A stretch of 64,000 bases of DNA, from positions 4,041,601 through 4,105,600 of the forward strand of contig NZ_CP127389.1 in the NCBI RefSeq assembly GCF_030271835.1, written 5' to 3'. Position numbers and translations under genes: made by a program. This document shows positions 30,244 to 41,639 of this stretch, in pieces; within the stretch, counting starts at the first letter, position 1, and every line of letters starts with the position of its first letter. The stretch comes from Proteus appendicitidis. Its GTDB lineage: Bacteria > Pseudomonadota > Gammaproteobacteria > Enterobacterales > Enterobacteriaceae. Under the pieces are notes generated by a model, which made no database searches, was not told the DNA's origin, and saw only the letters and a program-made list of their open reading frames with translations.

Positions 30244-31631
30244 AGTAAAAGTGCCTGTATTAATGCATTTTCATCCTCGAGACAGCGCAGATCAAGCCAC
30301 AGGCGACCATCAGTAATTCGACCAATAATCGGCTTTTCTAAATTACGCCAATGCGCAGCTAACGCATCTAATTGGCTACCTTTTCCATCTTTAGCTTCAA
30401 AGGTAAGTGCTGCACTCGGTAAACTTTCAATAGGTAACGAACCACTACCTATTTGAGAAGCACATGAGGATATCGTGATATGGTAATTATCCCCATAATA
30501 TGCCTGAAAATGAGGCAATAACCGTTGTGCCATGTCATTAATTTCTGTTTGTGTCCGAGTTAACAAACGTAATGTCGGAATTTCAACAGCCATTTTTTCA
30601 GGTTGCTGATAAAGGCGTAATGTGGCACCTAAAGCCGCTAATGTCATTTTATCAACCCGTAATGCACGCTTTAAAGGGTGGCGTTGAATAGCCTCAATCC
30701 ACACTTTTTTACCTAAGATTATTCCCGCTTGTGGACCACCTAATAATTTATCACCTGAAAAGGTAACAAGGTCGATACCTTGTTGCAGATAATCTTGAGG
30801 CATTGGCTCTGAAGGTAAACCTAATTCGGCTAAATTAGTCATGGAGCCACTGCCTAAATCGATAGCAGTCGGTAAGTTCATCTCTTTACCAAGTGCGGCA
30901 AGTTCGTCGCCATGTACTTCTGCTGTAAATCCTTGAATACAATAGTTACTAGTATGAACTTTCATTAGCAAACCCGTATTCTCATTAATGGCGTTACGAT
31001 AATCTTTTAGGTGAGTACGGTTTGTTGTTCCCACTTCTTTGAGTGTGCAACCAGCTTGTGTCATTACATCAGGAATACGAAAAGCGCCACCAATCTCGAC
31101 TAATTCACCACGAGAAACAACCACCTCTTTATTGGGAGCAACCGTTGCGAGCATCAATAAAACGGCTGCGGCGTTGTTATTAACGATACAGGCATCTTCT
31201 GCTCCGGTTAATTCACAAAGCAAATCAGCGATCGCGCGATCACGGTGTCCTCTTGATGCACCATCAAGAGAATATTCTAAGGTTGCTGGTGAGCGCATAA
31301 CTTGGCTAACTGCTTCAATGGCGGATTCTGCCATTAATGCACGCCCAAGATTAGTGTGTAAAACGGTTCCGGTTAAATTGAAAACAGGTTTAATCGAGGA
31401 TTTTCGTTGTAATCTAATACGATTTTTTAATTCATCTGCCCAATGGTTATGCCATTGTGGTAATGCATTTTCTTGACGAATAATGATACGCGCTTCTTCT
31501 TGTAACTTTCGTAAATGCTCAGCAATAAATGTCTGACCATAAGAAGCCACTAAGGCTTGAATGTCTACTTGGTGCAGTAACTTATCAATAGACGGTAGTT
31601 GGCTGTAAAGTGAGCGCGTATCATTTGTCAT
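30240..31631 (-). CDS. selA: L-seryl-tRNA(Sec) selenium transferase
   Basis: SelA converts seryl-tRNA(Sec) to selenocysteinyl-tRNA with selenophosphate and PLP. The 463-residue length equals E. coli SelA. The PLP lysine lies in [13 protein letters not shown]; other family segments are [14 protein letters not shown] and [11 protein letters not shown]. It sits between fdhE and selB in the same transcript, 15 bases after fdhE. The partner tRNA gene selC and selD are not in the window. Confidence 0.97.
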   Translation of the reverse strand: MTNDTRSLYSQLPSIDKLLHQVDIQALVASYGQTFIAEHLRKLQEEARIIIRQENALPQWHNHWADELKNRIRLQRKSSIKPVFNLTGTVLHTNLGRALMAESAIEAVSQVMRSPATLEYSLDGASRGHRDRAIADLLCELTGAEDACIVNNNAAAVLLMLATVAPNKEVVVSRGELVEIGGAFRIPDVMTQAGCTLKEVGTTNRTHLKDYRNAINENTGLLMKVHTSNYCIQGFTAEVHGDELAALGKEMNLPTAIDLGSGSMTNLAELGLPSEPMPQDYLQQGIDLVTFSGDKLLGGPQAGIILGKKVWIEAIQRHPLKRALRVDKMTLAALGATLRLYQQPEKMAVEIPTLRLLTRTQTEINDMAQRLLPHFQAYYGDNYHITISSCASQIGSGSLPIESLPSAALTFEAKDGKGSQLDALAAHWRNLEKPIIGRITDGRLWLDLRCLEDENALIQALLL

Positions 31632-31646
31632 GCTAATACCTAATTA

Positions 31647-32567
31647 TTATTCATTTGGGAACAGGAATGGATTAATGCTGCTACGAGCAAAGCCTTCTTC
31701 TTCCATTTTTGCATCAAGAACAATCGACGCTAAATCGTCAGCGATAGCATCCACATTGGCATCTTTTTCTTGATATAAAATTTTCAGATAGCTTCCACAA
31801 TCACCACAGCTTTCTGCTTTTACAGGGGCATTTTCGCTGTCTAAAGACCAGTAATTTAATTTACCTGTTAATTCACAGTTGGTGCATTTAATGCGTACAA
31901 CATGCCACTGTGTTTCACATAAATTACAGTGTAAATAGCGTAAACCTTGTGTTGTGCCGATTTGTACCATGCTTGCCACAGGCATACTGTTACAAACTGG
32001 GCAGAATTGACGATTTTCACCGTATTCTGTTTTAGCCTTACCGGGAATATTCGCTGCTAATTGCGCCCAGTAAAGAGACAATGCTGCCCAAATAAAGACA
32101 GACTTATCTGCTGAGACTTTTGAATATTCATCATTGAGTAATGCCGTTGCCATGTCTTCTAATTCAGTTTCAGACGCTTTAGAGAGATTTTCTAAAGTGA
32201 TGGTGGCACTTTCAGGCACAACTGGACGTAATTCAGCAATAATTGAGGCTAATAAAGCATGCCAATGTTTACTGCGTTTAAATGTTTTTCTATCTAAAGG
32301 CGCTACACCGACTTGCTGCGTAAGGAGTGGGGCAAGATCGACGACTAATGGATTGTCATGAAGTGCTTTTTCTTGCGCTTTGACAATTTCTGCCGCAAAT
32401 TCAAGGTAATCTGCGAAAGGATTATCTTTTGCTAGTGTTTGAAAACGTTCAGCACGACGCTGATAAAGGTTTTTCAGATTAGGGAATAATACGGGTGGAA
32501 TAAAACTAATCCCTTTTTCTGATTGCTCTTTACCTAATTGCTCTTTAGGAACGATGCGAATACTCAT
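31647..32567 (-). CDS. fdhE: Formate dehydrogenase accessory protein FdhE
   Basis: FdhE is a cytoplasmic rubredoxin-like protein needed for activity of the membrane formate dehydrogenases. The 306 residues carry the four CxxC pairs of the family in the C-terminal half: CPVC, CNLC, CTNC and CGDC. E. coli FdhE has 309 residues. It lies 206 bases after fdoI, beyond a terminator, so it probably begins the fdhE-selA-selB unit with its own promoter or read-through. Confidence 0.96.
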   Translation of the reverse strand: MSIRIVPKEQLGKEQSEKGISFIPPVLFPNLKNLYQRRAERFQTLAKDNPFADYLEFAAEIVKAQEKALHDNPLVVDLAPLLTQQVGVAPLDRKTFKRSKHWHALLASIIAELRPVVPESATITLENLSKASETELEDMATALLNDEYSKVSADKSVFIWAALSLYWAQLAANIPGKAKTEYGENRQFCPVCNSMPVASMVQIGTTQGLRYLHCNLCETQWHVVRIKCTNCELTGKLNYWSLDSENAPVKAESCGDCGSYLKILYQEKDANVDAIADDLASIVLDAKMEEEGFARSSINPFLFPNE

Positions 32568-32720
32568 AACGTTCTATCTTCCTATTATCATAAATTTTAT
32601 AGTGAATACCCACAGGGTTTGGCTTCAGAATAAATCAAATGTAAACACGAAGCCATGACAGTGGGTAATAATAGCGTGATTTTATTGTTTTTTACGTCTT
32701 AAAAATGGGCGTAAATTGAA

Positions 32721-32750
32721 TAAAAAACGGAGGCTAACAAGCCTCCGTTT
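32721..32750 (-). terminator. Intrinsic terminator of fdoGHI
   Basis: AAACGGAGGC pairs perfectly with GCCTCCGTTT across six bases. On the minus strand it is followed by TTTTTTATT. It lies 24 bases past the fdoI stop. Confidence 0.88.
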
Positions 32751-32773
32751 GTTTAGAAATACACTTTAAGGCA

Positions 32774-33430
32774 TTATTTCTGTGACTGCTTTTCGGCTTC
32801 TTTTTTCTCTTCTTCGAGAATTTCACGATACCAACGAGGGTGATGCTTTTTAGCCCAACCGCGAGTTACCCAGCCTTCAATCATGCTACGAATTGAACCT
32901 TTTACCCAGAATGCCGCATAAGCGTGAACCAATACGGTAATTATCAGTAAGATTGCTGATAATGAGTGAACTAATAAGGCAATTCTAATCACTGGGATCG
33001 AGAAATACTCTGCAAAATAAGGACGCCAAATGATAACACCACTGACTGTCAGTAAGATCAGACTGAGACTTAATGTCCAGTAGATCCCTTTCTGACCCAG
33101 GTTGTAGTGACCAATATCGCCAGCTTCTTCATTTTGCAGTACTTTATGAATATTTTTAGCCCAGACTAAGTCATCTTTATCGATAAAGTTGTGCTTCAGA
33201 TATCTGAAGAACATAAAGATAAAGAGGAACGCCATCAAGCTACCCACGAATGGGTGTAATAAGCGCGACAGCTCTGGTGTTCCTAAAATATTCATGAACC
33301 AGTTCAGAGATGGGAAGAAGAAACCCAAGCCGCTGATCGCTGTGAACAGAAAGACAATCACAACGACCCAGTGGTTTATACGCTCTGACGCGGTATGGCG
33401 AAGAATTTTATCACCTTTCTTCTTCATCAT
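32774..33430 (-). CDS. fdoI: Formate dehydrogenase-O cytochrome b556 subunit
   Basis: The 218-residue gamma subunit anchors the enzyme in the inner membrane and passes electrons through haem b to quinone. Four hydrophobic segments and histidines in the family positions ([42 protein letters not shown]) are visible. Its ATG overlaps the fdoH stop by four bases. E. coli FdoI has 211 residues. Confidence 0.95.
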   Translation of the reverse strand: MMKKKGDKILRHTASERINHWVVVIVFLFTAISGLGFFFPSLNWFMNILGTPELSRLLHPFVGSLMAFLFIFMFFRYLKHNFIDKDDLVWAKNIHKVLQNEEAGDIGHYNLGQKGIYWTLSLSLILLTVSGVIIWRPYFAEYFSIPVIRIALLVHSLSAILLIITVLVHAYAAFWVKGSIRSMIEGWVTRGWAKKHHPRWYREILEEEKKEAEKQSQK

Positions 33431-34365
33431 TTCTGCTCCTCCTTATTCACAGAGGTCTGTGTTTTAGAAGATGCTTCCATCTCTTTGAGTGCTTCTTCTT
33501 CATCTTCTTCAGTTGTACGGTTTGGACCGACACCTAAATAGTGGAAAATCGCACCCGCGAAGGTTGCGGCAAAACCAACAGCAGCCAATGGCTTCCAGAT
33601 ACCTTTCCAGAATTTAACGGTAGAGCTAATTTCTGGGTTTTCTGGTAAACCATGGTACAGGTTTGGTTTATCAGCATGATGGAGAACATACATTACGTGT
33701 GTCCCACCCACACCTTGTGGATCGTAAAGACCCGCATTGTCGTAACCACGAGTTTGCAGTTCAGAAACACGCTCACTAGCAAGATTGATCATGGCTTCTT
33801 TCGAACCAAAATGAATCGCGCCTGTTGGGCAAGTTTTCACACATGCAGGCTCTTGACCGACTTCTACACGGTCAACACATAACGTACATTTGTAAGCACG
33901 GTTATCTTCTTCATTAATGCGAGGCACATTGAAAGGACAACCAGCGATACAATAACCACAACCAATGCAGTGTTCTGATTGGAAATCAACAATACCATTA
34001 GCGTATTGAATGATAGCACCTTCTGCTGGGCATGCTTTTAAACAGCCCGGATCAGCACAGTGCATACAACCGTCTTTACGAATCAACCATTCCAGCTTGC
34101 CGTTCTCTTCAACTTCAGAGAACCGCATCACTGTCCATGATTTCGGCGTTAGGTCAGTTGGGTTATCGTAAACACCAACGTTAGTGCCAATTTTATCGCG
34201 AATATCGTTCCATTCAGAACAAGCAACCTGACAGGCTTTACAGCCGATACAGGTTGTTACGTCGATAAGTTTTGCCACTTCTTCCTTGTAATCCCGCACC
34301 TGTGGCGCGGGAGTGAGGGAATTGGTAGCAGAGCGACGAATAATGTCTTGGGATTGCAGTGACAT
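33427..34365 (-). CDS. fdoH: Formate dehydrogenase-O iron-sulfur subunit
   Basis: The 312-residue beta subunit carries four [4Fe-4S] clusters linking the active site to the cytochrome. The Cys clusters are [41 protein letters not shown] and CTLCVDR...CVKTCP. A single C-terminal membrane helix ([19 protein letters not shown]) anchors it. It follows fdoG by 11 bases and overlaps fdoI. Confidence 0.97.
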   Translation of the reverse strand: MSLQSQDIIRRSATNSLTPAPQVRDYKEEVAKLIDVTTCIGCKACQVACSEWNDIRDKIGTNVGVYDNPTDLTPKSWTVMRFSEVEENGKLEWLIRKDGCMHCADPGCLKACPAEGAIIQYANGIVDFQSEHCIGCGYCIAGCPFNVPRINEEDNRAYKCTLCVDRVEVGQEPACVKTCPTGAIHFGSKEAMINLASERVSELQTRGYDNAGLYDPQGVGGTHVMYVLHHADKPNLYHGLPENPEISSTVKFWKGIWKPLAAVGFAATFAGAIFHYLGVGPNRTTEEDEEEALKEMEASSKTQTSVNKEEQK

Positions 34366-34376
34366 AATTTATCTCC

Positions 34377-37300
34377 TTACACCTTTTCCACATTAACAAG
34401 GAACGCTTTAAACTCAGGCGTTTGTGTATTTGCATCACCAACGAATGGCGTTAACGTATTCGCAATAAAGCCTTTCACTGCAACACCTTCAAAGCCCCAG
34501 TGAATAGGAATACCAATGGTATCCACTTTGCGCCCATCAACATCTAGGGTTCTAATACGTTTAGTCACCACCGCTTTGGCTTTGATATAACCGCGTTTGG
34601 AGCTGACTTTAACGGTATCGCCTTGAACAATGCCTTTTTCTGCGGCTAAACGCTCACCAATTTCAATAAATTGTTGTGGCTGAATAATCGCATTTAAGCG
34701 CGCGTGCTTAGTCCAGAAGTGGAAATGCTCTGTCAGACGATAAGTTGTACCGACATATGGGAAATCTTCTGCTTTACCCATATCTTCCCAGTCATCTTTA
34801 AAGATGCGCGCTGCTGGATTTGAAACCACATTTGGATGCAGTGGGTTAGTTCCCAATGGTGTTTCAATTGGCTCATAGTGTTCAGGGAATGGACCTTCTG
34901 CCATCTTATCGATAGCAAACAGACGTCCCATACCTTCCGGCTGCATAATAAATGGACCTACATCAGAACCCGGTGCAGCGTTGCTATAGTCAGGTACATC
35001 AATACCTGTCCATTTGCTGCCATCCCATTCGATTAATTTACGTTTAGGATCCCATGGTTGACCTTGTGGGTCTGCCGATGCGCGGTTATAAATAATGCGA
35101 CGGTTAAGAGGCCATGCCCACGCCCAACCTAGTGTATTTCCTAATCCTGAAGGATCGGAGTTATCACGGTTAGCCATTTGGTTGCCTTTCTCTGTCCAGC
35201 TACCTGCGAAGATCCAACAGCCGCTTGCTGTTGTACCATCATCACGTAACTGAGCGAACGAGCTAAGCAGTTGACCTTTTTTCAGAATGATATTGCCATC
35301 AGAGTCTTTTAAATCGACTAATGCTCTACCATTACTTTCTTGTGCAACTTCTGCAGATGTTGGATTATCAGGATCGAAGTAATCCCAAGTCATATTCAAC
35401 ACCTGTTCTGGCATCGCGCCGCCTTCTTCTTTATAGAGTTGGCGTAAACGATGGAAAATACCAGATAAAATCTCAGCATCAGGGATAGCAACACCTGGGG
35501 CATCAGCACCTTTCCAGTGCCATTGTAACCAGCGACCAGAGTTAACGATAGAGCCGTCTTCTTCTGCGAAACAGGTTGTTGGCAGACGGAAAACTTCTGT
35601 CTGAATATCTGCTGTTTTAACGTCGTTCTCTTCACCATGGTTCTGCCAGAAACACGAAGTTTCAGTATTTAGCGGGTCCATTGTGATAAGGAATTTCAGT
35701 TTTGATAATGAACGAATAACTTTGTTCTTATTCGGGAATGATGCCACTGGGTTAAAGCCTTGGCAGAGGTAGCCGTTGACTTCACCTTTATCCATCATGT
35801 CGAAGTATTGCAGAACGTCGTAAGGTTTGTCCCACTTAGGTAACAGTGAGAAGCCCCAATCATTATCACGTTGAGCATTATCACCATAGAATGTCTTCAT
35901 CATACTGACGAAGAATTTAGGATAATTGCCCCAATAGTTAACTTGTCCCGGTACTGTCGCTTTTGGCGTATTTGCGGCTAAGTAGGTTTCTAATGAAGTC
36001 TGCTTTTCAGAAGGCAGCGTCATATAACCTGGTAAGCTTTGAGATAATAGACCGAGGTCAGTTAAGCCTTGAATATTGGAGTGACCACGTAGTGCGTTAA
36101 CACCGCCACCAGCCATACCCATATTACCTAACAGTAATTGGATCATTGCCATGGTACGAATGTTTTGAGCGCCGACGGTATGTTGAGTCCAGCCTAATGC
36201 ATACAGGAAAGATGCTGTTTTATCTTTCGCTGCTGTTTCAGCAATATATTCACAGACTTTTAAGAAATCATCTTTTGGTGTACCACAAATCTGAGTAACC
36301 ACATCAGGCGTGTAACGGCTAACGTGTTGTTTTAACAGATTCCAGACACAACGAGGATGTTGTAATGTGGTGTCGCGTTTTGCGAAACCATTTTCATCCA
36401 TCTCGTAGTTCCAAGTGGTCTTATCGTATTTACGTTTTTCTGCATCATATCCGCTGAATAAACCATCATCAAAATGATAGTCTTCACGGACAATCAAGCT
36501 AGCATTGGTATAAGCCTCAACGTATTCTTTTTGATATTTCTTATTTTCGAGCAGATATAAGATAACGCCCGATAAGAACGTAATATCAGTACCAGAACGG
36601 ATAGGCGTATAGAAATCCGCAACAGCCGCAGTACGGGTGAAGCGAGGATCAATAACAATGAGCTTGGCGTTATTATGGATTTTAGCTTCCATCGCCCAGC
36701 GGAATCCCACAGGATGTGCTTCTGCCGCATTACCGCCCATTACGACGATAAGGTTGGCATTTTTCATATCAACCCAGTGGTTGGTCATCGCACCGCGACC
36801 AAATGTTGGAGCAAGACTTGCTACCGTTGGTCCGTGTCAGACACGCGCTTGGTTATCGACAGCCAGCATCCCAAGCGCTCTTGAGAATTTCTGAGTTAGA
36901 AACCCAGTTTCATTGCTTGCTGCAGAGGCGCAAAGCATACCTGTTGTTAACCAACGGTTGACTTCTACACCTTCTTTATTGAATTTCTGGAAGTTGGCAT
37001 CGCGGTCTTTTTTGATTAAGCGCGCAATACGATCAAACGTTTCTTCCCATGAAAGTTTTACCCATTTATCCGAGCCGGGTGCACGGTATTCTGGGTGTTT
37101 TAAACGACCTTCACTGTGAATAAAATCCACAAGACCAGCACCTTTAGGGCATAATGCACCGCGGTTTACTGGATGGTCTGAGTCACCTTCAATATGGAAT
37201 ATTGTTTCTTTTGCGTTTTTTGCGCCATCGCCCAGACTATACATTAATAGTCCGCAACCGACAGAACAGTACGTACAGGTATTGCGGGTTTCGCGTGCTC

Positions 37301-37424
37301 TCAGTAATTTATACTGACGTGAGCCTGCTAGCGCAACTGCTGGTGTAAAACCAAGCGCCGCCGCTGTAGTACCTGCCATACCGCCAGCACAGATCTTAAA
37401 GAACTGCCTTCTGCTGACCTGCAT
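34377..37424 (-). CDS. fdoG: Formate dehydrogenase-O major subunit, selenoprotein
   Basis: This alpha subunit oxidises formate in the periplasm. Two open segments of the same frame, 37442-36840 and 36836-34377, are joined by a UGA at 36837-36839 that encodes selenocysteine 196 (context DNQARV-Sec-HGPTVASL, as in E. coli FdoG). An automatic caller would split it. The start at 37424 was chosen over in-frame ATGs at 37442 because AGGAGAG precedes it and the protein then begins MQVSRRQFFK with a twin-arginine signal. A [4Fe-4S] site (CTYCSVGC...CPKGAG) and molybdopterin domains follow. Total is 1015 residues (1016 in E. coli). Confidence 0.96.
36800..36839 (-). promoter_or_regulatory. Selenocysteine UGA codon and SECIS hairpin of fdoG
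   Basis: On the minus strand the UGA (36837-36839) is followed after about 11 bases by GGTAGCAAGTCTTGCTCC (36808-36825), which folds with AGCAA pairing TTGCT and a GTC loop. Position and loop resemble the bacterial SECIS of E. coli fdhF and fdoG that SelB binds. Confidence 0.88.
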
Positions 37425-37501
37425 GGGGTCTCTCCTCATCATACATTGCTTTTACTGACTCTGATTTTCTTCACGAAAATGGAGCTGATTGTTGTTTTAT
37501 T

Positions 37502-37538
37502 CCTATTATCCTTAATAGGATCAGGTTCATTGCCTGAT
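37502..37538. promoter_or_regulatory. Two adjacent inverted repeats between fdoG and fdhD
   Basis: CCTATTATCCTTAATAGG (37502-37519) is a 7-bp inverted repeat with a 4-base centre, followed directly by ATCAGG-N7-CCTGAT (37520-37538). They lie about 80 bases upstream of the fdoG start and 65 upstream of fdhD, where regulator sites would be expected. I cannot assign a regulator. Confidence 0.45.
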
Positions 37539-37602
37539 AGGTAGTGTAAAATCGTTTTACCCGTATTGTTATTATGTATTAATAAATTTAGGAATTCATC
37601 TT

Positions 37603-38433
37603 ATGGATGAAACAAAATCGACAAAATTGTTAACTAAACGTGTAATCATTGGCGTAGATCAAACAATTGTGCAACACAAAGGATCTCTTAACAGACAAGA
37701 AGACGATTATATTGCACTCGAAGTTCCTGTTGCATTAGTGTACAACGGAATTTCTCACGTTGTTATGATGGCAAGCCCTAAAAATTTAGAGTTGTTCGCT
37801 GTCGGGTTTTCTTTATCCGAGGGCATTATAGAATCTGCGAATGAAATTCGCAGTATCGAAATTGTAGAAAGTTGTAACGGAGGCATTGAAGTTCAAGTTG
37901 AATTATCAAGTCGCCGCTTTATGGAATTAAAAGAGCGACGCCGCAATATGACTGGCCGTACTGGCTGTGGTATTTGTGGAACTGAACAACTAGAAGAGAT
38001 TTTCCGACCTATTACACCGTTACCTTTTACACAAACATTTTCACTTTCAAATCTTGATAAAGCTTTAGAGCAAATGACAACCGTTCAAGAAATCGGTGAG
38101 CTAACGGGGTGTACACATGCTGCTGTTTGGTTGTCGCCAGAAGGTGAAATGCAAGGAGGATGTGAAGACGTCGGTCGTCATGTTGCGCTTGATAAACTTT
38201 TAGGTATGAAAGCACAAGAAAAATGGCATGAAGGCGCGGTATTAGTTTCAAGCCGAGCAAGCTATGAAATGGTACAAAAAGCGGCCATGTGTGGTGCTGA
38301 AATTTTATTTGCCGTTTCTGCTGCAACCTCTTTAGCGGTTGAAGTTGCTAATAAATACAATGTTACGCTGGTGGGTTTTTGTCGTCGCGGAAGAGCGACG
38401 GTATTTACGCATCCACAACGACTGACAGATTGA
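37603..38433 (+). CDS. fdhD: Formate dehydrogenase accessory sulfurtransferase FdhD
   Basis: FdhD transfers sulfur from IscS to the molybdenum cofactor before its insertion in formate dehydrogenase. The 276 residues (277 in E. coli) contain the catalytic cysteine pair in [16 protein letters not shown] and the C-terminal [12 protein letters not shown] motif. It diverges from fdoG with a 178-base shared promoter region. An AGGAATTC ribosome site precedes the ATG. Confidence 0.96.
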   Translation: MDETKSTKLLTKRVIIGVDQTIVQHKGSLNRQEDDYIALEVPVALVYNGISHVVMMASPKNLELFAVGFSLSEGIIESANEIRSIEIVESCNGGIEVQVELSSRRFMELKERRRNMTGRTGCGICGTEQLEEIFRPITPLPFTQTFSLSNLDKALEQMTTVQEIGELTGCTHAAVWLSPEGEMQGGCEDVGRHVALDKLLGMKAQEKWHEGAVLVSSRASYEMVQKAAMCGAEILFAVSAATSLAVEVANKYNVTLVGFCRRGRATVFTHPQRLTD

Positions 38434-38454
38434 CTAAATCAAATGAAATTTTTA

Positions 38455-38500
38455 AAAATAGGCGTAAATCGTTTTATGTAACAATTTACACCTATTTAAT
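38455..38500. terminator. Bidirectional terminator after fdhD
   Basis: AAATAGGCGTAAAT pairs with ATTTACACCTATTT (one mismatch) around a 14-base loop. It lies between the convergent fdhD and ATP-grasp genes. Confidence 0.75.
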
Positions 38501-38508
38501 TTTCTCTT

Positions 38509-39372
38509 TTATGGCCACAATGCCCCTAATTTGTAATCCCACTCTTTAGGTTTGATGGGGATACGTCCTGCATTTGGGGTAAAGGTCATTTCGCTAAAGA
38601 TAAGCCTATTTTCAGACATTAAAAAGTCAACTCGACAATAATTAAAGCCATTTGCCATTTTAGCGGCTAATTGCAACATATTTTCAAATTGAGTTGGTTT
38701 TTCAACAAGTTCTGGTGTGTTGGGATCTTCTAATGTGATGGGTTGTAACTGCCAATTTGTATCGTACACATTTATATACTCATTCCCTTTGGTATCAGAA
38801 ATATCAATTTCAGCATAATGAGGCTGACCATTAAAGCAGTGAAGACGACAAGTCGTTGGTATCATTGGATTTTGTGTATCAAATAAATCAATATATTCTT
38901 CACAGATAATTTGAGCTTTGATGTTTTTATAATGCCATTCACGAGTGACGGGATAGAGATTACGTTTTAAATGAAATTGAAGCTTTTGCTTTGCTTTTTC
39001 AAAATCAAAAGTTGCTTTATCAAGGCAGATAATTGTACTACCACTATCGTGATTACATTTGAGTACAAAACGTGAAGGAAGTTGAGTGATATCGATTTCA
39101 TCAGGATGAGAATAGGTATTAATGATAGGAACCAGATAGTGTGGACCAATCCTTTCGATGACATACTCTCTTACTTTGATTTTATCTGCTAAGCGCGTAT
39201 AAATTGGGTTTCTATCGAATAGCATACGTGCATTGATTTTTTCATTAAGTGATGTCGGTATTTTAAAGTTGGGTTGATAACCTAAGTTACGAATAAATTT
39301 ATTCTTTAAATAGATTCGATCAGGCAATGCGATAGTTCGAAATTGTTTGAAATAATATTCTATGATTTTCAT
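38509..39372 (-). CDS. TupA-like ATP-grasp protein
   Basis: This 287-residue soluble protein resembles the TupA-type ATP-grasp family, often found in polysaccharide and teichuronopeptide loci. Supporting segments are the nucleotide-site stretch RFVLKCNHDSGSTIICLDK, IICEEYIDL, and the metal-binding end FNYCRVDFLMSENRLIFSEMTFTPNAGR. ATP-grasp enzymes join a carboxylate to an amine; for this family the natural substrate is mostly unknown. It stands alone here with no glycan genes around it. The start codon ATG is the only reasonable one. Confidence 0.75.
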   Translation of the reverse strand: MKIIEYYFKQFRTIALPDRIYLKNKFIRNLGYQPNFKIPTSLNEKINARMLFDRNPIYTRLADKIKVREYVIERIGPHYLVPIINTYSHPDEIDITQLPSRFVLKCNHDSGSTIICLDKATFDFEKAKQKLQFHLKRNLYPVTREWHYKNIKAQIICEEYIDLFDTQNPMIPTTCRLHCFNGQPHYAEIDISDTKGNEYINVYDTNWQLQPITLEDPNTPELVEKPTQFENMLQLAAKMANGFNYCRVDFLMSENRLIFSEMTFTPNAGRIPIKPKEWDYKLGALWP

Positions 39373-39627
39373 AAGCTAATGATTATTTTAAATAGATAAG
39401 TGAAATAAAAACTAACTTTTCTGTGGGTTAAACTTCTATCTAAAGAAACAAGTAAATTAAATAGAAATTAAGAGAATAATGTCAGTTATTGATATGCTTA
39501 TATTTTTTATTTATATAAACTTAGAAAGTATTAATGTAGGTTAATATTCAAAGTGCTTATTTTAATAAAAGAAAAAATGATGACATTAAGAGAGAGTTAA
39601 CAAAGAGGAATATTGATTAAGAATATA

Positions 39628-40164
39628 TTAATTTGATGACCATTTGGTTATATGAATTGGTTTATCCCAATTATTAAAGCGTAACCCTTTGCCTGTTCTA
39701 TTTCCGTGCGCATCTAATATCTCATAGTACTCTTCAACAATTTGGCTACGACCACGTTGCCACTCATTGGCTGTTGCAAAAGGATCAATTAAATAGATAT
39801 CACCGACAACAGTATATAACTCCCCTAAATAGCGAATTTTCTTCGTACTACTATTTGAATAGTGGGAAAACATAATTTGGTAGGTTTTATAGTGTTCAGG
39901 CTGACCATAAGGACCATACTTCATGGCAATATAACGGATACCTTGAGGATCAGAATGGCTTGCACCACCCGGAACAGGCATATCTGGCGTGATATTAAAA
40001 AGAGTATATCGAGAGGTTGCGGTCGGTTGCCTTAATGCTTGTCGATAACTTTGTGTATTTAATCCTGAAGCTGTCCATGTTCTATCCACTAAGCCATCTC
40101 CTGCCAAACAGGAAACAGATGATCCTAATAATGAAATAACTATAAATAGGGACTTAGCAGACAT
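39628..40164 (-). CDS. Secreted protein of unknown function
   Basis: I do not recognise this 178-residue protein. It has a clear signal peptide (MSAKSLFIVISLLGSSVSCLA) and a mature part rich in Tyr, Ser and Gly with no transmembrane segment (e.g. TLFNITPDMPVPGGASHSD, IRYIAMKYGPYGQPEHYKTY). The ATG at 40164 is preceded by AAAGGAG at five bases; a GTG two codons upstream overlaps that site and was rejected. It diverges from the LysR gene, with 227 bases between. Confidence 0.7.
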   Translation of the reverse strand: MSAKSLFIVISLLGSSVSCLAGDGLVDRTWTASGLNTQSYRQALRQPTATSRYTLFNITPDMPVPGGASHSDPQGIRYIAMKYGPYGQPEHYKTYQIMFSHYSNSSTKKIRYLGELYTVVGDIYLIDPFATANEWQRGRSQIVEEYYEILDAHGNRTGKGLRFNNWDKPIHITKWSSN

Positions 40165-40391
40165 AAACACTCCTTTATTGCCATTATTATGCCAATAAAT
40201 AAGGTATTTGTTCCGTGAAACAGAGGCGTATAACCCTGTTATTTCTAGCTGTTATCTCATTTCATTCCAAAATGTTATCAAACGTAAAGAATAAGTGCTT
40301 ATTAATGCATTTTTGGTGGTTATTAATTTTATTTATTTATTCTATGTTAGAATAATAAAAAGGAAGAGTGAAATAGGATTAATAATTAATC

Positions 40392-41279
40392 ATGGATACC
40401 CGTTTATTGAATGCTTTTGTTGTTTTAGCGGAAACAGAACATTTTGGTGAAGCCTCATCAAGGCTTTGTATTAGCCAACCGGCACTCACTAAACAGATAA
40501 AAACGCTGGAATCTCAATTAGGTGTCACTCTTTTTCAACGAGGACGTCACGGAGCAAAATTAACGCCTGAAGGACAGTATTTACTGAGTCAATCTCAAGC
40601 AGTTTTAACAGAAGCCCGAGTATTAGAAAAACAGGCACGTCAATTAAGTGAACCTCAAAAAGCAGAGCTTTATGCAGGATTTGGTTTGTCCTCATTAAAT
40701 TTTATTACACCATTATTGGCAAAAATTAATCACGCTCACCCTGATATTACCGTGCATATTGATGATATGCCTTCTAATACAATGGAAGATAAATTACTTT
40801 TAGGGGAGCTTGATTTTGCGTTTTCACGTTTACCTGTCACAGCGCCACTAAAGGGTATTTCATTAGTACAAGAGCGATTAATGTTAGCAATTCCCACGCA
40901 AACTATTAAGGTGTTAGAAACTGATGATGATCCATTACACTACTTTAATACGCTTGGGCTTATTCAGTTGGTTCCTGAAAAGGGAAAAAAACTGCATCAA
41001 CAAATCGATGATTTTTTGCTGCATCATCAAATCAAACCTCGTGTATTGCAGCAATCACAAGATATTCAAACACAGTTAGCGTTAGTTTCTGCTGGATTAG
41101 GAATGGCATTGGTACCTAAAAATGCAGAACTTATTTGTGATAAACAAAAAGTCACTTTATTGCCACTGTCAGGTTTGTATACACAATGGGAAATAGGTGT
41201 TATTTGGAATAATAATATTCAGAATAAAGATCGTGATATTTTTATAAAAATAATTCCTGAGGAAATAAATAAAATATAG
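40392..41279 (+). CDS. LysR-family transcriptional regulator
   Basis: The 295-residue protein has a LysR helix-turn-helix at the N-terminus (LLNAFVVLAETEHFGEASSRL, then SQPALTKQIKTLESQLGVTLFQRG) and a periplasmic-binding-like effector domain (about 90-290). It is divergent from the secreted-protein gene, so that gene is a possible target. Its ligand and regulon cannot be deduced. Confidence 0.88.
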   Translation: MDTRLLNAFVVLAETEHFGEASSRLCISQPALTKQIKTLESQLGVTLFQRGRHGAKLTPEGQYLLSQSQAVLTEARVLEKQARQLSEPQKAELYAGFGLSSLNFITPLLAKINHAHPDITVHIDDMPSNTMEDKLLLGELDFAFSRLPVTAPLKGISLVQERLMLAIPTQTIKVLETDDDPLHYFNTLGLIQLVPEKGKKLHQQIDDFLLHHQIKPRVLQQSQDIQTQLALVSAGLGMALVPKNAELICDKQKVTLLPLSGLYTQWEIGVIWNNNIQNKDRDIFIKIIPEEINKI

Positions 41280-41639
41280 TGAATGAAAAAAGGCTTTAAT
41301 TTTGGCAATGATTATATTTTAAAATATAGCTTATAATAAAGCTAAGATACCTAATAAATATTAATTAGTTTTAAAACGAATAAAGATAAATAATTGCGAG
41401 TTTGTTCACAAAAATAAACATAAAATATTCTTTGTTTTTTTATGTGTTTAAATAAAAAATTAAGTTAAATCATTTAATTAATTTAATTCTCATAATATAA
41501 GTAAGGTTAATTAAAATCTTTTTAATTAAAATCTGTTATTTACAACAAAAGAGATTTATTTAATATTACCTACGCCAGAAACAGCGAGCTTTATATTCGA
41601 AAGTGAAGCTGTAAAGATAAAGTAGTAATACCTCTGTAG
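41280..41639. other. Intergenic region upstream of the haem-uptake cluster
   Basis: AT-rich stretch without a reading frame. It must contain the promoter of the hemophilin-like gene. A segment near 41484-41510 has an ATGAGAAT half-site on the minus strand reminiscent of Fur sites, but the second half does not match, so I do not annotate a Fur box. Confidence 0.4.

Noticed and set aside
36837..36839. Stop codon splitting fdoG into two genes
   Set aside because: Context, SECIS hairpin and adjacent selA/selB show that this UGA encodes selenocysteine, so it is not a mutation.
41484..41510. Possible Fur box before the hemophilin-like gene
   Set aside because: Only one half-site (ATGAGAAT on the minus strand) fits the consensus.
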